NCBI GenBank assembly: GCA_946616835.1
Contig: CAMOJK010000001.1
Location: forward strand, 72,894-134,400
Direction: 5' to 3'
Source of the DNA: an uncultured Lachnospiraceae bacterium
GTDB lineage: Bacteria; Bacillota; Clostridia; Lachnospirales; Lachnospiraceae
Length of the DNA stretch: 61,507 nucleotides
In this document: positions 29,340-37,836 of the stretch, in pieces
Position numbering within the stretch: the first letter of the stretch is position 1
Layout of the letters: each line of letters begins with the position of its first letter
The notes under the pieces: generated by a model
Database searches by the model: none
What the model was told of the DNA's origin: nothing
The model's input: only the letters and a program-made list of their open reading frames with translations
Program-made: the position numbers and the translations under genes

Positions 29340-30773
29340 ATGACATTTACGACTCTTACATTTGCATATTTCTTCATTGCTGTTTTTCTGCTGTACTATA
29401 TAGTGCCAAAAAAGTGGCAGTGGATCGTAACGCTTTTGGCTTCTATGATTTTTTATTTTGAGGCAGGTGTTCCGGGATTTGTTATGATGCTCATTAGCGT
29501 CATGGTAAGCTGGGGCTCTGCAATTTTTATAGAGAAGGCAAAGAATAAGGCTTCGTTTATATTTGCAGTATCTGTACTGATATTTATTGTTGTCCTTGTA
29601 CTTATGCGCACTCCCTTCGGCTCGCTTGTGATGCCCCTGGGACTGTCATTCTACACGCTGCAGTGTATCGGATATGTGACGGAGGTCTACCGAGGCTCCA
29701 CTGAAGCACAGAAGAATCCGCTGAGGGTGCTTTTATATGTGTCATTTTTTCCGCATATACTTCAGGGACCTTTTGAGGACTACAACGAGCTCAAGTCAAG
29801 ACTTGAGGAAGGTCATGATTTTGATTATGCGAATGTCTGCAACGGCGCCGGAAGGTTTGCACTTGGGCTTTTAAAGAAGCTGGTGCTGGCAGACCGTATA
29901 GGATATGTGGTGGATCCGGTTTTTGAAGACGCCTCCGGTTACTATGGTTTTACCATTGTTTTTGTGATGGCTCTTTATACGATTCAGCTGTATGCTGATT
30001 TTTCCGGATATATGGACATGGCTGTGGGGATGTCTAAAATGCTTGGGATAGAGATAAGGGAAAACTTCAATGTTCCTTACGCCTCCAAGTCTATGGCCGA
30101 ATTCTGGCGCAGATGGCATATGTCTCTTGGCCTGTGGTTCAAGGTGTATGTTTTCTATCCGGTGTTAAGGACTAAACTCTGCTCCGGTGTAAGCTCCCAT
30201 TTCAAAAAAAAGAAAAACAAGTATCTTATGAAAACTCTTCCCACTGCCATTGCCCTGACGGTGAACTGGACGCTTATAGGTCTGTGGCACGGCTTTGATG
30301 CCAATTACCTGTGTTATGACTGGTTTTGCGGAGCTGTTATAATCTTCTCGGAGTTTTTGCGCCCTGTCTACGCATCGGTAAATGATAAAGCATCAAAGAT
30401 TTTTAAGACGAAATTTATGGATGTGCTCAGGGTGGTGCGCACCTTTATCATAGTGATGTTCAGTTTTATGATGTTCAGGCCGACGGAGCTTTCCACATCA
30501 TTTCTTATGATGAGGGAAATATTTATCAAGGCAGACATAAGCGGCTGTGCAAATTTCATATATCATAATATCTATGACCTGTTTTTGATCTTGGTTCCTT
30601 TTGTGATACTTTTGATCGTGGATATATTCAAGTACAGGGAAAAGGATATCCTGACGATGATACATTCTCTGAATCCCGTATTACGGTGGTGCATCTATAT
30701 AGCTGTGGCAGTATTGATATATGTGTGCAAGGGAGACCGCAGTGCGGCAGGCTTCGCATATTACATTTTCTGA
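29340..30773 (+). CDS. MBOAT membrane O-acyltransferase
   Basis: 477 residues, about ten membrane segments. The MBOAT core is visible as SKSMAEFWRRWHMSLGLWF (H260) and LIGLWHGFD (H317, the expected catalytic His). The order resembles AlgI/DltB-type enzymes that move acyl groups across the membrane onto extracellular polymers. It is directly followed by FkbH-like, ACP, MaoC-like and SDR genes, which suggests the donor is an acyl carrier protein made by that set. GAGGTG for the next gene lies over its stop region, so translation continues. Confidence 0.9.
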   Translation: MTFTTLTFAYFFIAVFLLYYIVPKKWQWIVTLLASMIFYFEAGVPGFVMMLISVMVSWGSAIFIEKAKNKASFIFAVSVLIFIVVLVLMRTPFGSLVMPLGLSFYTLQCIGYVTEVYRGSTEAQKNPLRVLLYVSFFPHILQGPFEDYNELKSRLEEGHDFDYANVCNGAGRFALGLLKKLVLADRIGYVVDPVFEDASGYYGFTIVFVMALYTIQLYADFSGYMDMAVGMSKMLGIEIRENFNVPYASKSMAEFWRRWHMSLGLWFKVYVFYPVLRTKLCSGVSSHFKKKKNKYLMKTLPTAIALTVNWTLIGLWHGFDANYLCYDWFCGAVIIFSEFLRPVYASVNDKASKIFKTKFMDVLRVVRTFIIVMFSFMMFRPTELSTSFLMMREIFIKADISGCANFIYHNIYDLFLILVPFVILLIVDIFKYREKDILTMIHSLNPVLRWCIYIAVAVLIYVCKGDRSAAGFAYYIF

Positions 30774-30780
30774 GGTGATT

Positions 30781-32499
30781 ATGAGTACTTTTATCGAACT
30801 GAAAAAAAATCTGAAAAAAGACATGACGGGGCTTCCGGAGATAAGGATGGCTATAACAGGCGACTGTGCCACACAGCATCTTGCAACTGCTGTGGCGGGA
30901 GCTGCGTATGAGCATGGATTTCATATGTCCGTGTTTGATGCCGACTATGATGAGATCAGGGCACAGATAACCGATCCTGCATCGGAGCTTTATGAAAGTG
31001 ATCCGGAAGCAGTGCTCATAGATATGTGCACGGAAAAGCTCTATGGGGATTTCTGCAGCCAGCCTATAGAGGCGAGAAAGAGTTATGCTAATGATAAGAT
31101 CGATCAGATTGCAGGATACTGGGAGATGCTTTTGAGCAACGCAAGATGTAAAGTCCTGCAGTTTAATTTTCCTGAAAGAGATGACCGTGTATTCGGAAAC
31201 TATGCTAATTCTGTAGAGGCGTCATTTATCTTTCAGCAGAGAAAACTCAACCTGTTATTGATGGAAGAGGCTGCAAAGCATCCGGGGGTATACATCATAG
31301 ACCTTGATTCCTTGCAGAGCCGTGTGGGCGTGGATAAGTTTTGTGACAGCAAGCTTTACTTCGCTGCCAGGATGCCCTATTCCACAGAGATTCTTCCTGA
31401 GATCGCAGAAGAGATTATGAAAGTGATTGGAGCGATGCGGGGCAGCATAAAGAAGTGTGTGGTCCTCGACCTGGACAACACTCTCTGGGGCGGCGTAGTT
31501 GGCGATGACGGACTGGAAGGAATCCAGATAGGTGAGCTGGGCATAGGAAGAGCCTTTCAGGAATTCCAGGTCTGGCTTAAGGAATTAAAGAAACGAGGAA
31601 TCCTGCTTGCGATATGCAGCAAGAATGATGAGGATAAGGCAAAGGAACCCTTTGAAAAACATCCGGAAATGGTACTTCATCTTGAGGATATAGCCTGCTT
31701 TGTTGCAAACTGGGAAGACAAGGCTTCGAACATAAGACATATCCGTGAGACCCTTAATCTCGGAATGGACAGTTTTGTATTCATCGATGATAATCCATTC
31801 GAGCGAAACCTGGTAAGGGAGTTAATCCCTGACATAACGGTTCCAGAAATGCCCGAGGACCCGGCAGAATACCTGAATTATCTTAAAAGTCTGAATCTTT
31901 TTGAAACAGTTGCCTTCAGTGCAGAGGATGCCGGAAGGACGGATCAGTACAGGGCAGAGGCGCAGCGCACCAAGGTGAGGGAAAGCTTTGGCAGTTATGA
32001 GGATTACCTGAAGGACCTTCAGATGGAAGCCTATGCCGGTCCCTTTGATAAATTCCATTACCCCAGGATCGCGCAGCTGACACAGCGTTCCAACCAGTTT
32101 AATCTGCGCACCGTCCGCTATACCCAGGAGGAGATAGAGGCTCTTGCCAATGACGATTCTTATATCACTCTTTATTTCACACTTAAGGACCGCTTCGGTG
32201 ACCACGGCCTGGTAAGCGTGGTCATAATGAAGAAAGAGGATGGCTATGCCTTTGTGGATACATGGCTTATGAGCTGCCGCGTCCTTAAGCGCACTATGGA
32301 AGACTACATTGTAAACACGATTGTCTCCACTGCCAAATCCAACGGTTTTAACGAAATCCGTGCTGAGTATATACCCACTGCTAAGAATGCCATGGTTAAG
32401 GACATCTACAAAGAAAAGGGTTTCACGGAGACCGCCTCCGGCAAGTACGTCTGCAAAGTAGATGAATACCAGATTAGGACTACCTATATTTCTGATTAA
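30781..32499 (+). CDS. FkbH-like HAD-IIIC/GNAT protein
   Basis: 572 residues. An N-terminal SGNH-like region (about 15-190) leads to the HAD-IIIC domain with VVLDLDNTLWGG (D230, D232) and FIDDNPFERNLV, then a GNAT-like C-terminus (FGDHGLVSVVIM, about 470-560). FkbH proteins load a glyceryl group from 1,3-bisphosphoglycerate onto an acyl carrier protein. A longer frame starts at 30721 inside the MBOAT gene, but GAGGTG lies ahead of ATG 30781. With the ACP 360 bases later it points to formation of a small hydroxyacyl-ACP. Exact acyl identity is inference. Confidence 0.9.
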   Translation: MSTFIELKKNLKKDMTGLPEIRMAITGDCATQHLATAVAGAAYEHGFHMSVFDADYDEIRAQITDPASELYESDPEAVLIDMCTEKLYGDFCSQPIEARKSYANDKIDQIAGYWEMLLSNARCKVLQFNFPERDDRVFGNYANSVEASFIFQQRKLNLLLMEEAAKHPGVYIIDLDSLQSRVGVDKFCDSKLYFAARMPYSTEILPEIAEEIMKVIGAMRGSIKKCVVLDLDNTLWGGVVGDDGLEGIQIGELGIGRAFQEFQVWLKELKKRGILLAICSKNDEDKAKEPFEKHPEMVLHLEDIACFVANWEDKASNIRHIRETLNLGMDSFVFIDDNPFERNLVRELIPDITVPEMPEDPAEYLNYLKSLNLFETVAFSAEDAGRTDQYRAEAQRTKVRESFGSYEDYLKDLQMEAYAGPFDKFHYPRIAQLTQRSNQFNLRTVRYTQEEIEALANDDSYITLYFTLKDRFGDHGLVSVVIMKKEDGYAFVDTWLMSCRVLKRTMEDYIVNTIVSTAKSNGFNEIRAEYIPTAKNAMVKDIYKEKGFTETASGKYVCKVDEYQIRTTYISD

Positions 32500-32521
32500 T
32501 CTCTTGTATGTTTCATGTGTA

Positions 32522-32787
32522 GTGTGAGTTCTGTGTCTGCATATCCCCGCACCGTATAGACTCTTCTGACGGTGTAAAGTGAGCTCTAGCAGTTCTCGGA
32601 AATGCATAAATACACCAGGAACGTCCCGCCACGGATGGCGGGGCGAGTGAACAACGCTACATGGATGTAGCGTGTGAACGGTTCCGGACGTGATACTCAG
32701 ACTTTGGCATTTCCGTAAGAACTGCTTGGCGAACGACCCCACCGGCAGAAGAGCTATCGGTGCGGGTGTGGGTCACTGAACGTACAC
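32522..32787 (+). repeat. Structured palindromic intergenic element B (family I)
   Basis: This occupies most of the 362-base gap between the FkbH-like and ACP genes. The outer arms 32522-32537 and 32772-32787 pair at 12 of 16 positions. Inside are CACCGT/ACGGTG (32550-32555, 32569-32574) with the same 13-base loop as element A except one base; a stem 32588-32605 with 32707-32726 (two-base bulge); CCCGCC/GGCGGG (32625, 32637); CGCTACAT/ATGTAGCG (32655, 32665); and GACCC/GGGTC with CACCG/CGGTG (32735-32744, 32758-32774). The last stem shares bases with the outer arm, so two folds compete. No coding potential on the + strand is supported here. Confidence 0.75.
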
Positions 32788-32788
32788 A

Positions 32789-32817
32789 TGGAAAATTTCT
32801 CTGATTTATGCTATAAT
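32789..32817 (+). promoter_or_regulatory. Promoter of the ACP operon
   Basis: TGGAAA (32789-32794) and TATAAT (32812-32817) are 17 bases apart, and TGC precedes the -10, giving an extended -10. It begins one base after element B ends and would give a leader of about 40 bases before the ACP start. It makes the ACP-MaoC-SDR genes at least partly independent of the upstream operon. Confidence 0.65.
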
Positions 32818-32861
32818 ACCTCAGTTATGGAAACTAAACGCAACCGGTACGGAGGGACGGC

Positions 32862-33104
32862 ATGAGCAGAGAAGAAATCCTTAGCAAGGTAAATGATGTT
32901 TTTCATGATGTATTTGACGATGACGGCATAGTCGTAACGGAGTCTACCACCGCTGATGACGTAGAGGACTGGGATTCCCTTATGCATATCACTCTCATAT
33001 CCGAGATCGAGTCAGCCTTCGGAATGAAGTTCCAGATGAAGGATGTAGTCGGCATGCAGAATGTCGGCGAGATGCTCGATATCATCGAAAAGGCGGTATC
33101 CTGA
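32862..33104 (+). CDS. Acyl carrier protein
   Basis: 80 residues, acidic and helical. The phosphopantetheine attachment site is DWDSL with Ser39, as in discrete carrier proteins next to FkbH enzymes. GGAGGG is a few bases upstream of the ATG. It should carry the acyl or glyceryl group loaded by the FkbH-like protein, be acted on by the MaoC-like and SDR proteins just downstream, and supply the MBOAT acyltransferase. It is a dedicated ACP rather than the fatty-acid one, judged by its neighbours. Confidence 0.95.
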   Translation: MSREEILSKVNDVFHDVFDDDGIVVTESTTADDVEDWDSLMHITLISEIESAFGMKFQMKDVVGMQNVGEMLDIIEKAVS

Positions 33105-33106
33105 AT

Positions 33107-33526
33107 ATGAATCATTATACTATCTCAGAGCTTACGATAGGCATGACAGAGTCCTTTACCGTAGAGGTTACGGAGGAGATGCAGGATAAATTCACTGAGA
33201 TCAGTGAAGATATAAATCCCATGCATATAGATGAGGATTACGCAAAGAAACATGGCTGCAAAGGAAGACTTGTTTACGGCATGCTTACTTCTTCATTTTA
33301 CTCAAGGCTTGCAGGCGTCTATCTTCCCGGTGAGCATTGCATACTGCATGAGGTAAAGTCAAGATTTCACAATCCCGTATATATTGGTGATGTGTTGACA
33401 GTAATGGGAACAGTCGAAGAAGTGCATGAGGCCGTAAGGACTATCAGGATAAAAGCTGTGATAGTGAATCAGGACGGACAGAAAGTGTCCCAAGCAATGA
33501 TAACTGCAGGAGTACAGGAATATTGA
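33107..33526 (+). CDS. MaoC-like (R)-hydratase
   Basis: 139 residues, a single hot-dog domain. EDINPMHIDEDYA contains the Asp35 and His40 of the (R)-specific enoyl hydratase motif, followed by GRLVYGMLTSSF. Such enzymes add water to a trans-2-enoyl thioester to give a (R)-3-hydroxyacyl chain. Placed between an ACP and an SDR it suggests a hydroxyacyl group is made or remodelled on the carrier. It starts two bases after the ACP stop and overlaps the SDR start by four bases. Confidence 0.85.
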   Translation: MNHYTISELTIGMTESFTVEVTEEMQDKFTEISEDINPMHIDEDYAKKHGCKGRLVYGMLTSSFYSRLAGVYLPGEHCILHEVKSRFHNPVYIGDVLTVMGTVEEVHEAVRTIRIKAVIVNQDGQKVSQAMITAGVQEY

Positions 33527-34251
33527 GTAATACTTATCTTGTAATCGGTGCGTCTTCGGATGTCGGGAGCACATATATCGGGCATTTGGCTAAAAAGGAC
33601 GATGGGGACTTGTGTATCCTTGCCCATTGCTTCGGCAGGCCGGAAAAGTTTGATGCGATAAAATCAGAGTTTCCTGAATTGGATATAAGGGTATTCAAAG
33701 CTGACCTTTCGGATCAGGAAGAAACAGAGAGGCTGATAAAAGATATACGCGATACTGGCAGGGTGCCGGAAAAGTTTATGTTCCTGCCGGCCCCTGCTTT
33801 TTCTTATATGCGGCTGAAGGAGCTGGATAGAAACAGGGTGGAATCATCTTTCAGGATACAGGTGGAGAGTTTTTTGAGGCTTGCCTCGGAGTTTTTCCCT
33901 GATATGAAAAAGGTGAAGGGCTCAAAGGCCCTGGTCATGCTTACAAAATATGTGGCAGACGAAATGCCGCCGAAATTCATGACTGATTATATCGTGGCTA
34001 AATATGCCCTGCTTGGTGCCATGAAGGCTGCTGCTGCCGAGTACGGCGGGGGAAAGCTTATGATAAATGGGATATCGCCGGACATGATGGATACATCTTT
34101 CCTTAAAGACATGGATCCGATGATAAAAGAACTGGCAGTTTATCAGAACGGCCGGCTTATGACACCGGAGGATCTTGTGGATGTATTCGATGAGATGCTG
34201 TCTGCAGAATACTCTGTAAACGGTGAGAACAGATGCGTAACATTGGGATAA
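33523..34251 (+). CDS. Short-chain dehydrogenase/reductase
   Basis: 242 residues. A GASSDVG cofactor loop (about 9-15) replaces the usual TGxxxGIG, and the catalytic pair is Y156-K160 (YIVAK). The active-site Ser position reads as LTKYV, so it may be atypical. The start is TTG 33523, overlapping the MaoC-like stop, with AGGAG upstream. It probably reduces a 3-keto or oxidises a hydroxy-acyl thioester on the ACP next to it. The rather loose nucleotide loop leaves NADH or NADPH preference open. Confidence 0.8.
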   Translation: MSNTYLVIGASSDVGSTYIGHLAKKDDGDLCILAHCFGRPEKFDAIKSEFPELDIRVFKADLSDQEETERLIKDIRDTGRVPEKFMFLPAPAFSYMRLKELDRNRVESSFRIQVESFLRLASEFFPDMKKVKGSKALVMLTKYVADEMPPKFMTDYIVAKYALLGAMKAAAAEYGGGKLMINGISPDMMDTSFLKDMDPMIKELAVYQNGRLMTPEDLVDVFDEMLSAEYSVNGENRCVTLG

Positions 34252-34257
34252 TGGATC

Positions 34258-35514
34258 ATGCCTGATTTTAGATTTATATTTCATGAACCGGAGACAGAGG
34301 GCAAGGACCTGTCAATGCCGGAGCTGGGGAATCCCGGAGTGGGCGGTACGGCTTACTGCTTTGCCATAATTATCAAGTATCTGTCAGAAGATGCTGGAAA
34401 TACTGTCAGCGTCTATTCAGTGCAGAATGTGAAACTGCCCTGCGGAAATGTGGTAAAAGCTGATTCTGTTGAAGATGCATTTTCAAAAGTGCAGCGTGAC
34501 GGCGGAAAAACAGTTATACTGCGTAATCACCAGGAAGACCGTATATACGAAGCCCTTGGCAGGTATGACCTTAATTATATTTTCTGGATGCACAACAGAT
34601 TGACATATCCGGAGATACGGCTCTTTTCGAAAGAAGAAAAAGTAAAGCGAGTGATATCCGTCTGCCGTGAGATGTACGATCTGTACATTGATGATGCGGT
34701 GATAGAAAAAACGGATTATATCAATAATCCTTTCATAATGCCGGACGCACTGGTCCAGGATATCAGAAAGAATGATGTCGCACGGGAAAAGTCCATTGCA
34801 TATATGGGCAGCCTTATACCTGACAAAAATTTCCACATGCTGGCTGAAGCCTGGAGCAAGGTGAGGGTAAAGGTTCCGGATGCAGGCCTTGATGTCATAG
34901 GCACAGGCAGGCTTTATGATGAAAATGCGAAGCTCGGAAAATACGGCCTGGCAGAGGAGTCTTACGAACAGGAGTTTATGAAGTGGCTGACGGATGAAAA
35001 GGGAGAGATACTTCCCAATGTCCGTTTTCACGGGATACTTGGTGCCGAAAAATACGACGTATTCAGAAAGTGCAGCATAGGCGTCATAAACCCCATGGCC
35101 ACTGAGACATTCGGACTGGCTGCGGTAGAGATGGAGGCCTGCGGGCTGCCGGTGGTTTGCCGCAGGAAGAACGGGCTGTGCGATTCCGTAATGGATGGAA
35201 AGACGGGAACTTTATTTAAAGACATAAGCGAGTTTCCGGATAAGCTTGCAGAACTTTTGACGGATGATGCTAAGCGTGAAACCTTTTCAAAGAATGCCAT
35301 GGAGTTTGCATTAAGGGATTTCCAGCCTGCGCTCTTGGTCCCCGAATGGAAGCGGGTGGCATCCGAAGTGTCGGAAGGAAAGAAGGCCGCATACAGAAAG
35401 CCTGTGGCCAATATGGACAACAACAATAAGCGGATAAGAAGCATCATGCATGGTATACATAGCGTGCCCTTCCTTAAATGGGTGCCTTCTATACATGATC
35501 TGCAGAAGAAATAA
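34258..35514 (+). CDS. GT4-like glycosyltransferase
   Basis: 418 residues, GT-B fold. NPGVGGTAYCFAIIIKYL resembles the acceptor-site loop, and the donor domain has SIAYMGSLIPDKNFHML and INPMATETFGLAAVEMEACGLP, containing the E-x7-E of family 4. The C-terminal tail is basic and may contact the membrane. It starts six bases after the SDR stop, so it is in the same transcript as the acyl genes, which may mean its product is the acylated sugar. Specificity is unknown. Confidence 0.8.
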   Translation: MPDFRFIFHEPETEGKDLSMPELGNPGVGGTAYCFAIIIKYLSEDAGNTVSVYSVQNVKLPCGNVVKADSVEDAFSKVQRDGGKTVILRNHQEDRIYEALGRYDLNYIFWMHNRLTYPEIRLFSKEEKVKRVISVCREMYDLYIDDAVIEKTDYINNPFIMPDALVQDIRKNDVAREKSIAYMGSLIPDKNFHMLAEAWSKVRVKVPDAGLDVIGTGRLYDENAKLGKYGLAEESYEQEFMKWLTDEKGEILPNVRFHGILGAEKYDVFRKCSIGVINPMATETFGLAAVEMEACGLPVVCRRKNGLCDSVMDGKTGTLFKDISEFPDKLAELLTDDAKRETFSKNAMEFALRDFQPALLVPEWKRVASEVSEGKKAAYRKPVANMDNNNKRIRSIMHGIHSVPFLKWVPSIHDLQKK

Positions 35515-35528
35515 GGCAATCGGAAGAA

Positions 35529-35694
35529 CCAATAGGTTTTGAACAGTATTACATCTGTTCGGGACAGCGCGAAGTGCTTGCTATTACGGGCGTATAGATA
35601 GAGTAAATATAATGATGGCAGTCAGCTATTGGCGAAGCAAATCTTCCATTGCAGGCTGCCGTTCCCGAGAGAAATGATAGGTTCTTTCGGGAAC
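35529..35694 (+). repeat. Structured region around the next gene's start (possible element E)
   Basis: CCAATAG (35529-35535) pairs with CTATTGG (35626-35632); inside is GAACAG/CTGTTC (35541-35546, 35555-35560). A stronger hairpin follows: 35661-35673 with 35682-35694, 12 of 13 pairs, whose 8-base loop begins with the candidate ATG 35674. A GTATAG stretch at 35592 recalls elements A and B, but the similarity is weak. It could hide or expose the start of the downstream gene. Confidence 0.45.
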
Positions 35695-36735
35695 ATAATG
35701 GATGACCATATGGAAAACCTGTGTAAAGACGATAATAGCGATAATAGTGATGTTCGCGTAAGCGTTCTGGTAACAGTTTATAACCTGAAAAAATATGTTG
35801 CCCAGACACTTGAAAGCGTACTTGAGCAGGAGACGGACTTTGATTTCGAGATCCTGGTCGGAGATGATGGTTCAGATGACGGGACTGTGGATATAGTAAA
35901 GGATTTTATTTCGCGTTACCCGGGACGTATAGAGCTCTTTGAAAATCCCAGGGAGAAGGGGAAAATTTACAACAGGGTGGAACGCTCAGCGGCAAACCGC
36001 CTGGGACTATTAGCTAATGCAAAGGGAAAGTACTGCTGCTTCCTTGATGGGGATGACTATTACATAGATAATAAAAAGCTGCAACGGCAGGCTGACATAT
36101 TGGATGATCCGGCAAATACAGATTGTGTACTTTGTGCACATAACCTGTATCTCGCATATGAAGATGGCAGGCTGGAACCATTGTCCTTAGCTAAGAAGGA
36201 AAGGAAGATAAGCCTTAAAGAGTATTGGACTATGATGTTCATTCAGGCCAATGCCATGATGTTTCGGAACATATATGCCGATAATATCCCCGGAGAGCGG
36301 CTGGCTGCTACATTTGATGATAATAATATAGTGTTCTGGCTTATGCAGCATGGAAAAATGTACTATATTCCGGAATTCATGGGAGCATACAGGCAGGTAG
36401 AGGGATCCTCCTGGAGTGCCATAGACTTGCTTAAACGAAGTGCCTCCAATATGGTGGGGTACAGTGTGGAAAGGGAAGTGGCTCCTTCCTTAAGGAAGAT
36501 AAGTGATATAAGGCATTACCCGGATTTAAAATATCTGTCTGAGCACAGAGCAGAACTTAAGCCTGCGGATTTGGAGCCGTTCTATACTACGGCTAAGACT
36601 CATGATATGAGAGAGGCACTTGATGTTTATTCTATGAGCGGTGAATGGATAAACGCAAGTCTGAGGCGCGGGTGGTTCGGTTATAATGCCACAAGGATAA
36701 AAAGAGCTGTAAAAAAAATGCTCGGATTGTTTTAG
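35674..36735 (+). CDS. GT2 glycosyltransferase
   Basis: About 353 residues if begun at ATG 35674; ATG 35698 and 35710 are equally in frame, and the family core starts at VRVSVLVTVYNLKKYV. GDDGSDDGT and LDGDDYY (the DxD motif) are clear. The second half, with ADILDDPANTDCVLCAHNLY and a MQHGKMYYIPEFMGAYR acceptor loop, is shared with the gene at 51012, so the two are paralogues. The start lies in or after a hairpin that could control translation. The C-terminus is basic. Donor unknown. Confidence 0.85.
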   Translation: MIGSFGNIMDDHMENLCKDDNSDNSDVRVSVLVTVYNLKKYVAQTLESVLEQETDFDFEILVGDDGSDDGTVDIVKDFISRYPGRIELFENPREKGKIYNRVERSAANRLGLLANAKGKYCCFLDGDDYYIDNKKLQRQADILDDPANTDCVLCAHNLYLAYEDGRLEPLSLAKKERKISLKEYWTMMFIQANAMMFRNIYADNIPGERLAATFDDNNIVFWLMQHGKMYYIPEFMGAYRQVEGSSWSAIDLLKRSASNMVGYSVEREVAPSLRKISDIRHYPDLKYLSEHRAELKPADLEPFYTTAKTHDMREALDVYSMSGEWINASLRRGWFGYNATRIKRAVKKMLGLF

Positions 36736-36738
36736 CCT

Positions 36739-36795
36739 GCTGACCGAAAATTTCCATACACTGTTGCGGGAAAACAGAGCGGCAACTTAGTCAGC
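36739..36795 (+). repeat. Small intergenic hairpin
   Basis: GCTGAC (36739-36744) pairs with GTCAGC (36790-36795), with an inner GTTGC/GCAAC (36763-36767, 36782-36786). It lies between two GT2 genes on the same strand and has no U-tract, so it may slow or process the transcript. Confidence 0.4.
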
Positions 36796-36826
36796 GGATA
36801 GTTTAGTTACTGGTTTAGAGGATTTT

Positions 36827-37828
36827 ATGGAAGATAATAAAGACCTTGTAAGCGTGATAGTGCCTGTATATAAGGTTGAAAAATATCTTGACAGGTGCAT
36901 AAAGAGTATACGGGAACAGACATATACAGAACTTGAGATAATACTTGTTGATGACGGGTCGCCGGATTCCTGCGGGCGCATGTGCGATGAATATGCCACA
37001 AAGGATGACAGGATAAAGGTTATACATAAAAAGAACGGTGGACTTTCGGACGCAAGGAATGCGGGAATAGAAGCGTCCGCCGGTAAGTGGATAGTTTTTG
37101 TCGATTCCGATGATTATATATCAACGGAAATGATTGCCTATCTCAAAAGCGTGGCCGATGAGCATTCTGCCGATATAGCCTGGTGCCGTTATAAAGAAAC
37201 CGCAGCGGATGAAGAAGATGCGGAATTTGACAGCAGGGGAACCGTGGAGGAGATCTTCAGCGGAAGGGATGCGGAGTATCTTTTTTACCATATGGGAATG
37301 ATGGGCGAATGCATGGTGGCCTGGAATAAGATATATTCCAAAAGTCTCTTTGAGGGCATGCCGCAGGTAAGGTACCCATACGGGAAGATTTTTGAAGACG
37401 GATATACGACATACAGACTGATATACAAGGCTGAGCGGGTGGTAGTGACGGATGCGGTTATGTATGCTTACAGGCAGCGAAGTGACAGCATAATGCAGAT
37501 GAACGGTGATAAGAACTATCATGCTGCATTTGAAGCCGGAGAGGGAAAACTGCTGTTTTTCTCAAAGTATAAAGAAGAGGAACTGTACCGTCTTGAGTTA
37601 AACCTTCTGATGCATTCGGTGATCAATTTTTATGAAAACTCAGCAGATGATGCCGGGAAGAAGGAAATGAAGGATGTTTTTGACAGATTTTACAGGGATT
37701 ATTTTGTAAAGGAAAAATGGCCTTTAGGAAAAAAGATCAGGATGAAAGCTTTTTATACGGACTACGGTCTGTATACGGCTATAAGCAGGTTTGAAGGTCT
37801 GTACAATAAGGTTACGGGCAGAAAATGA
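36827..37828 (+). CDS. GT2 glycosyltransferase
   Basis: 333 residues. VSVIVPVYKVEKYLDRC, VDDGSPDSCG and VDSDDYIS (DxD at 93-95) identify a canonical family 2 enzyme, and FEDGYTTYRL is the later acidic motif. Members of this shape often add galactose or glucose in capsule loci, but the substrate cannot be read here. GAGG lies upstream of the ATG. It ends nine bases before the initiating sugar transferase, so the two may act early in repeat-unit assembly. Confidence 0.9.
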   Translation: MEDNKDLVSVIVPVYKVEKYLDRCIKSIREQTYTELEIILVDDGSPDSCGRMCDEYATKDDRIKVIHKKNGGLSDARNAGIEASAGKWIVFVDSDDYISTEMIAYLKSVADEHSADIAWCRYKETAADEEDAEFDSRGTVEEIFSGRDAEYLFYHMGMMGECMVAWNKIYSKSLFEGMPQVRYPYGKIFEDGYTTYRLIYKAERVVVTDAVMYAYRQRSDSIMQMNGDKNYHAAFEAGEGKLLFFSKYKEEELYRLELNLLMHSVINFYENSADDAGKKEMKDVFDRFYRDYFVKEKWPLGKKIRMKAFYTDYGLYTAISRFEGLYNKVTGRK

Positions 37829-37836
37829 TACAGTAA

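Noticed and set aside
31822-32742. A 306-residue reverse-strand open frame across the FkbH-like gene and element B
   Set aside because: It is antisense to a clear FkbH/GNAT coding region, has no recognisable domain and no ribosome site that I can find.
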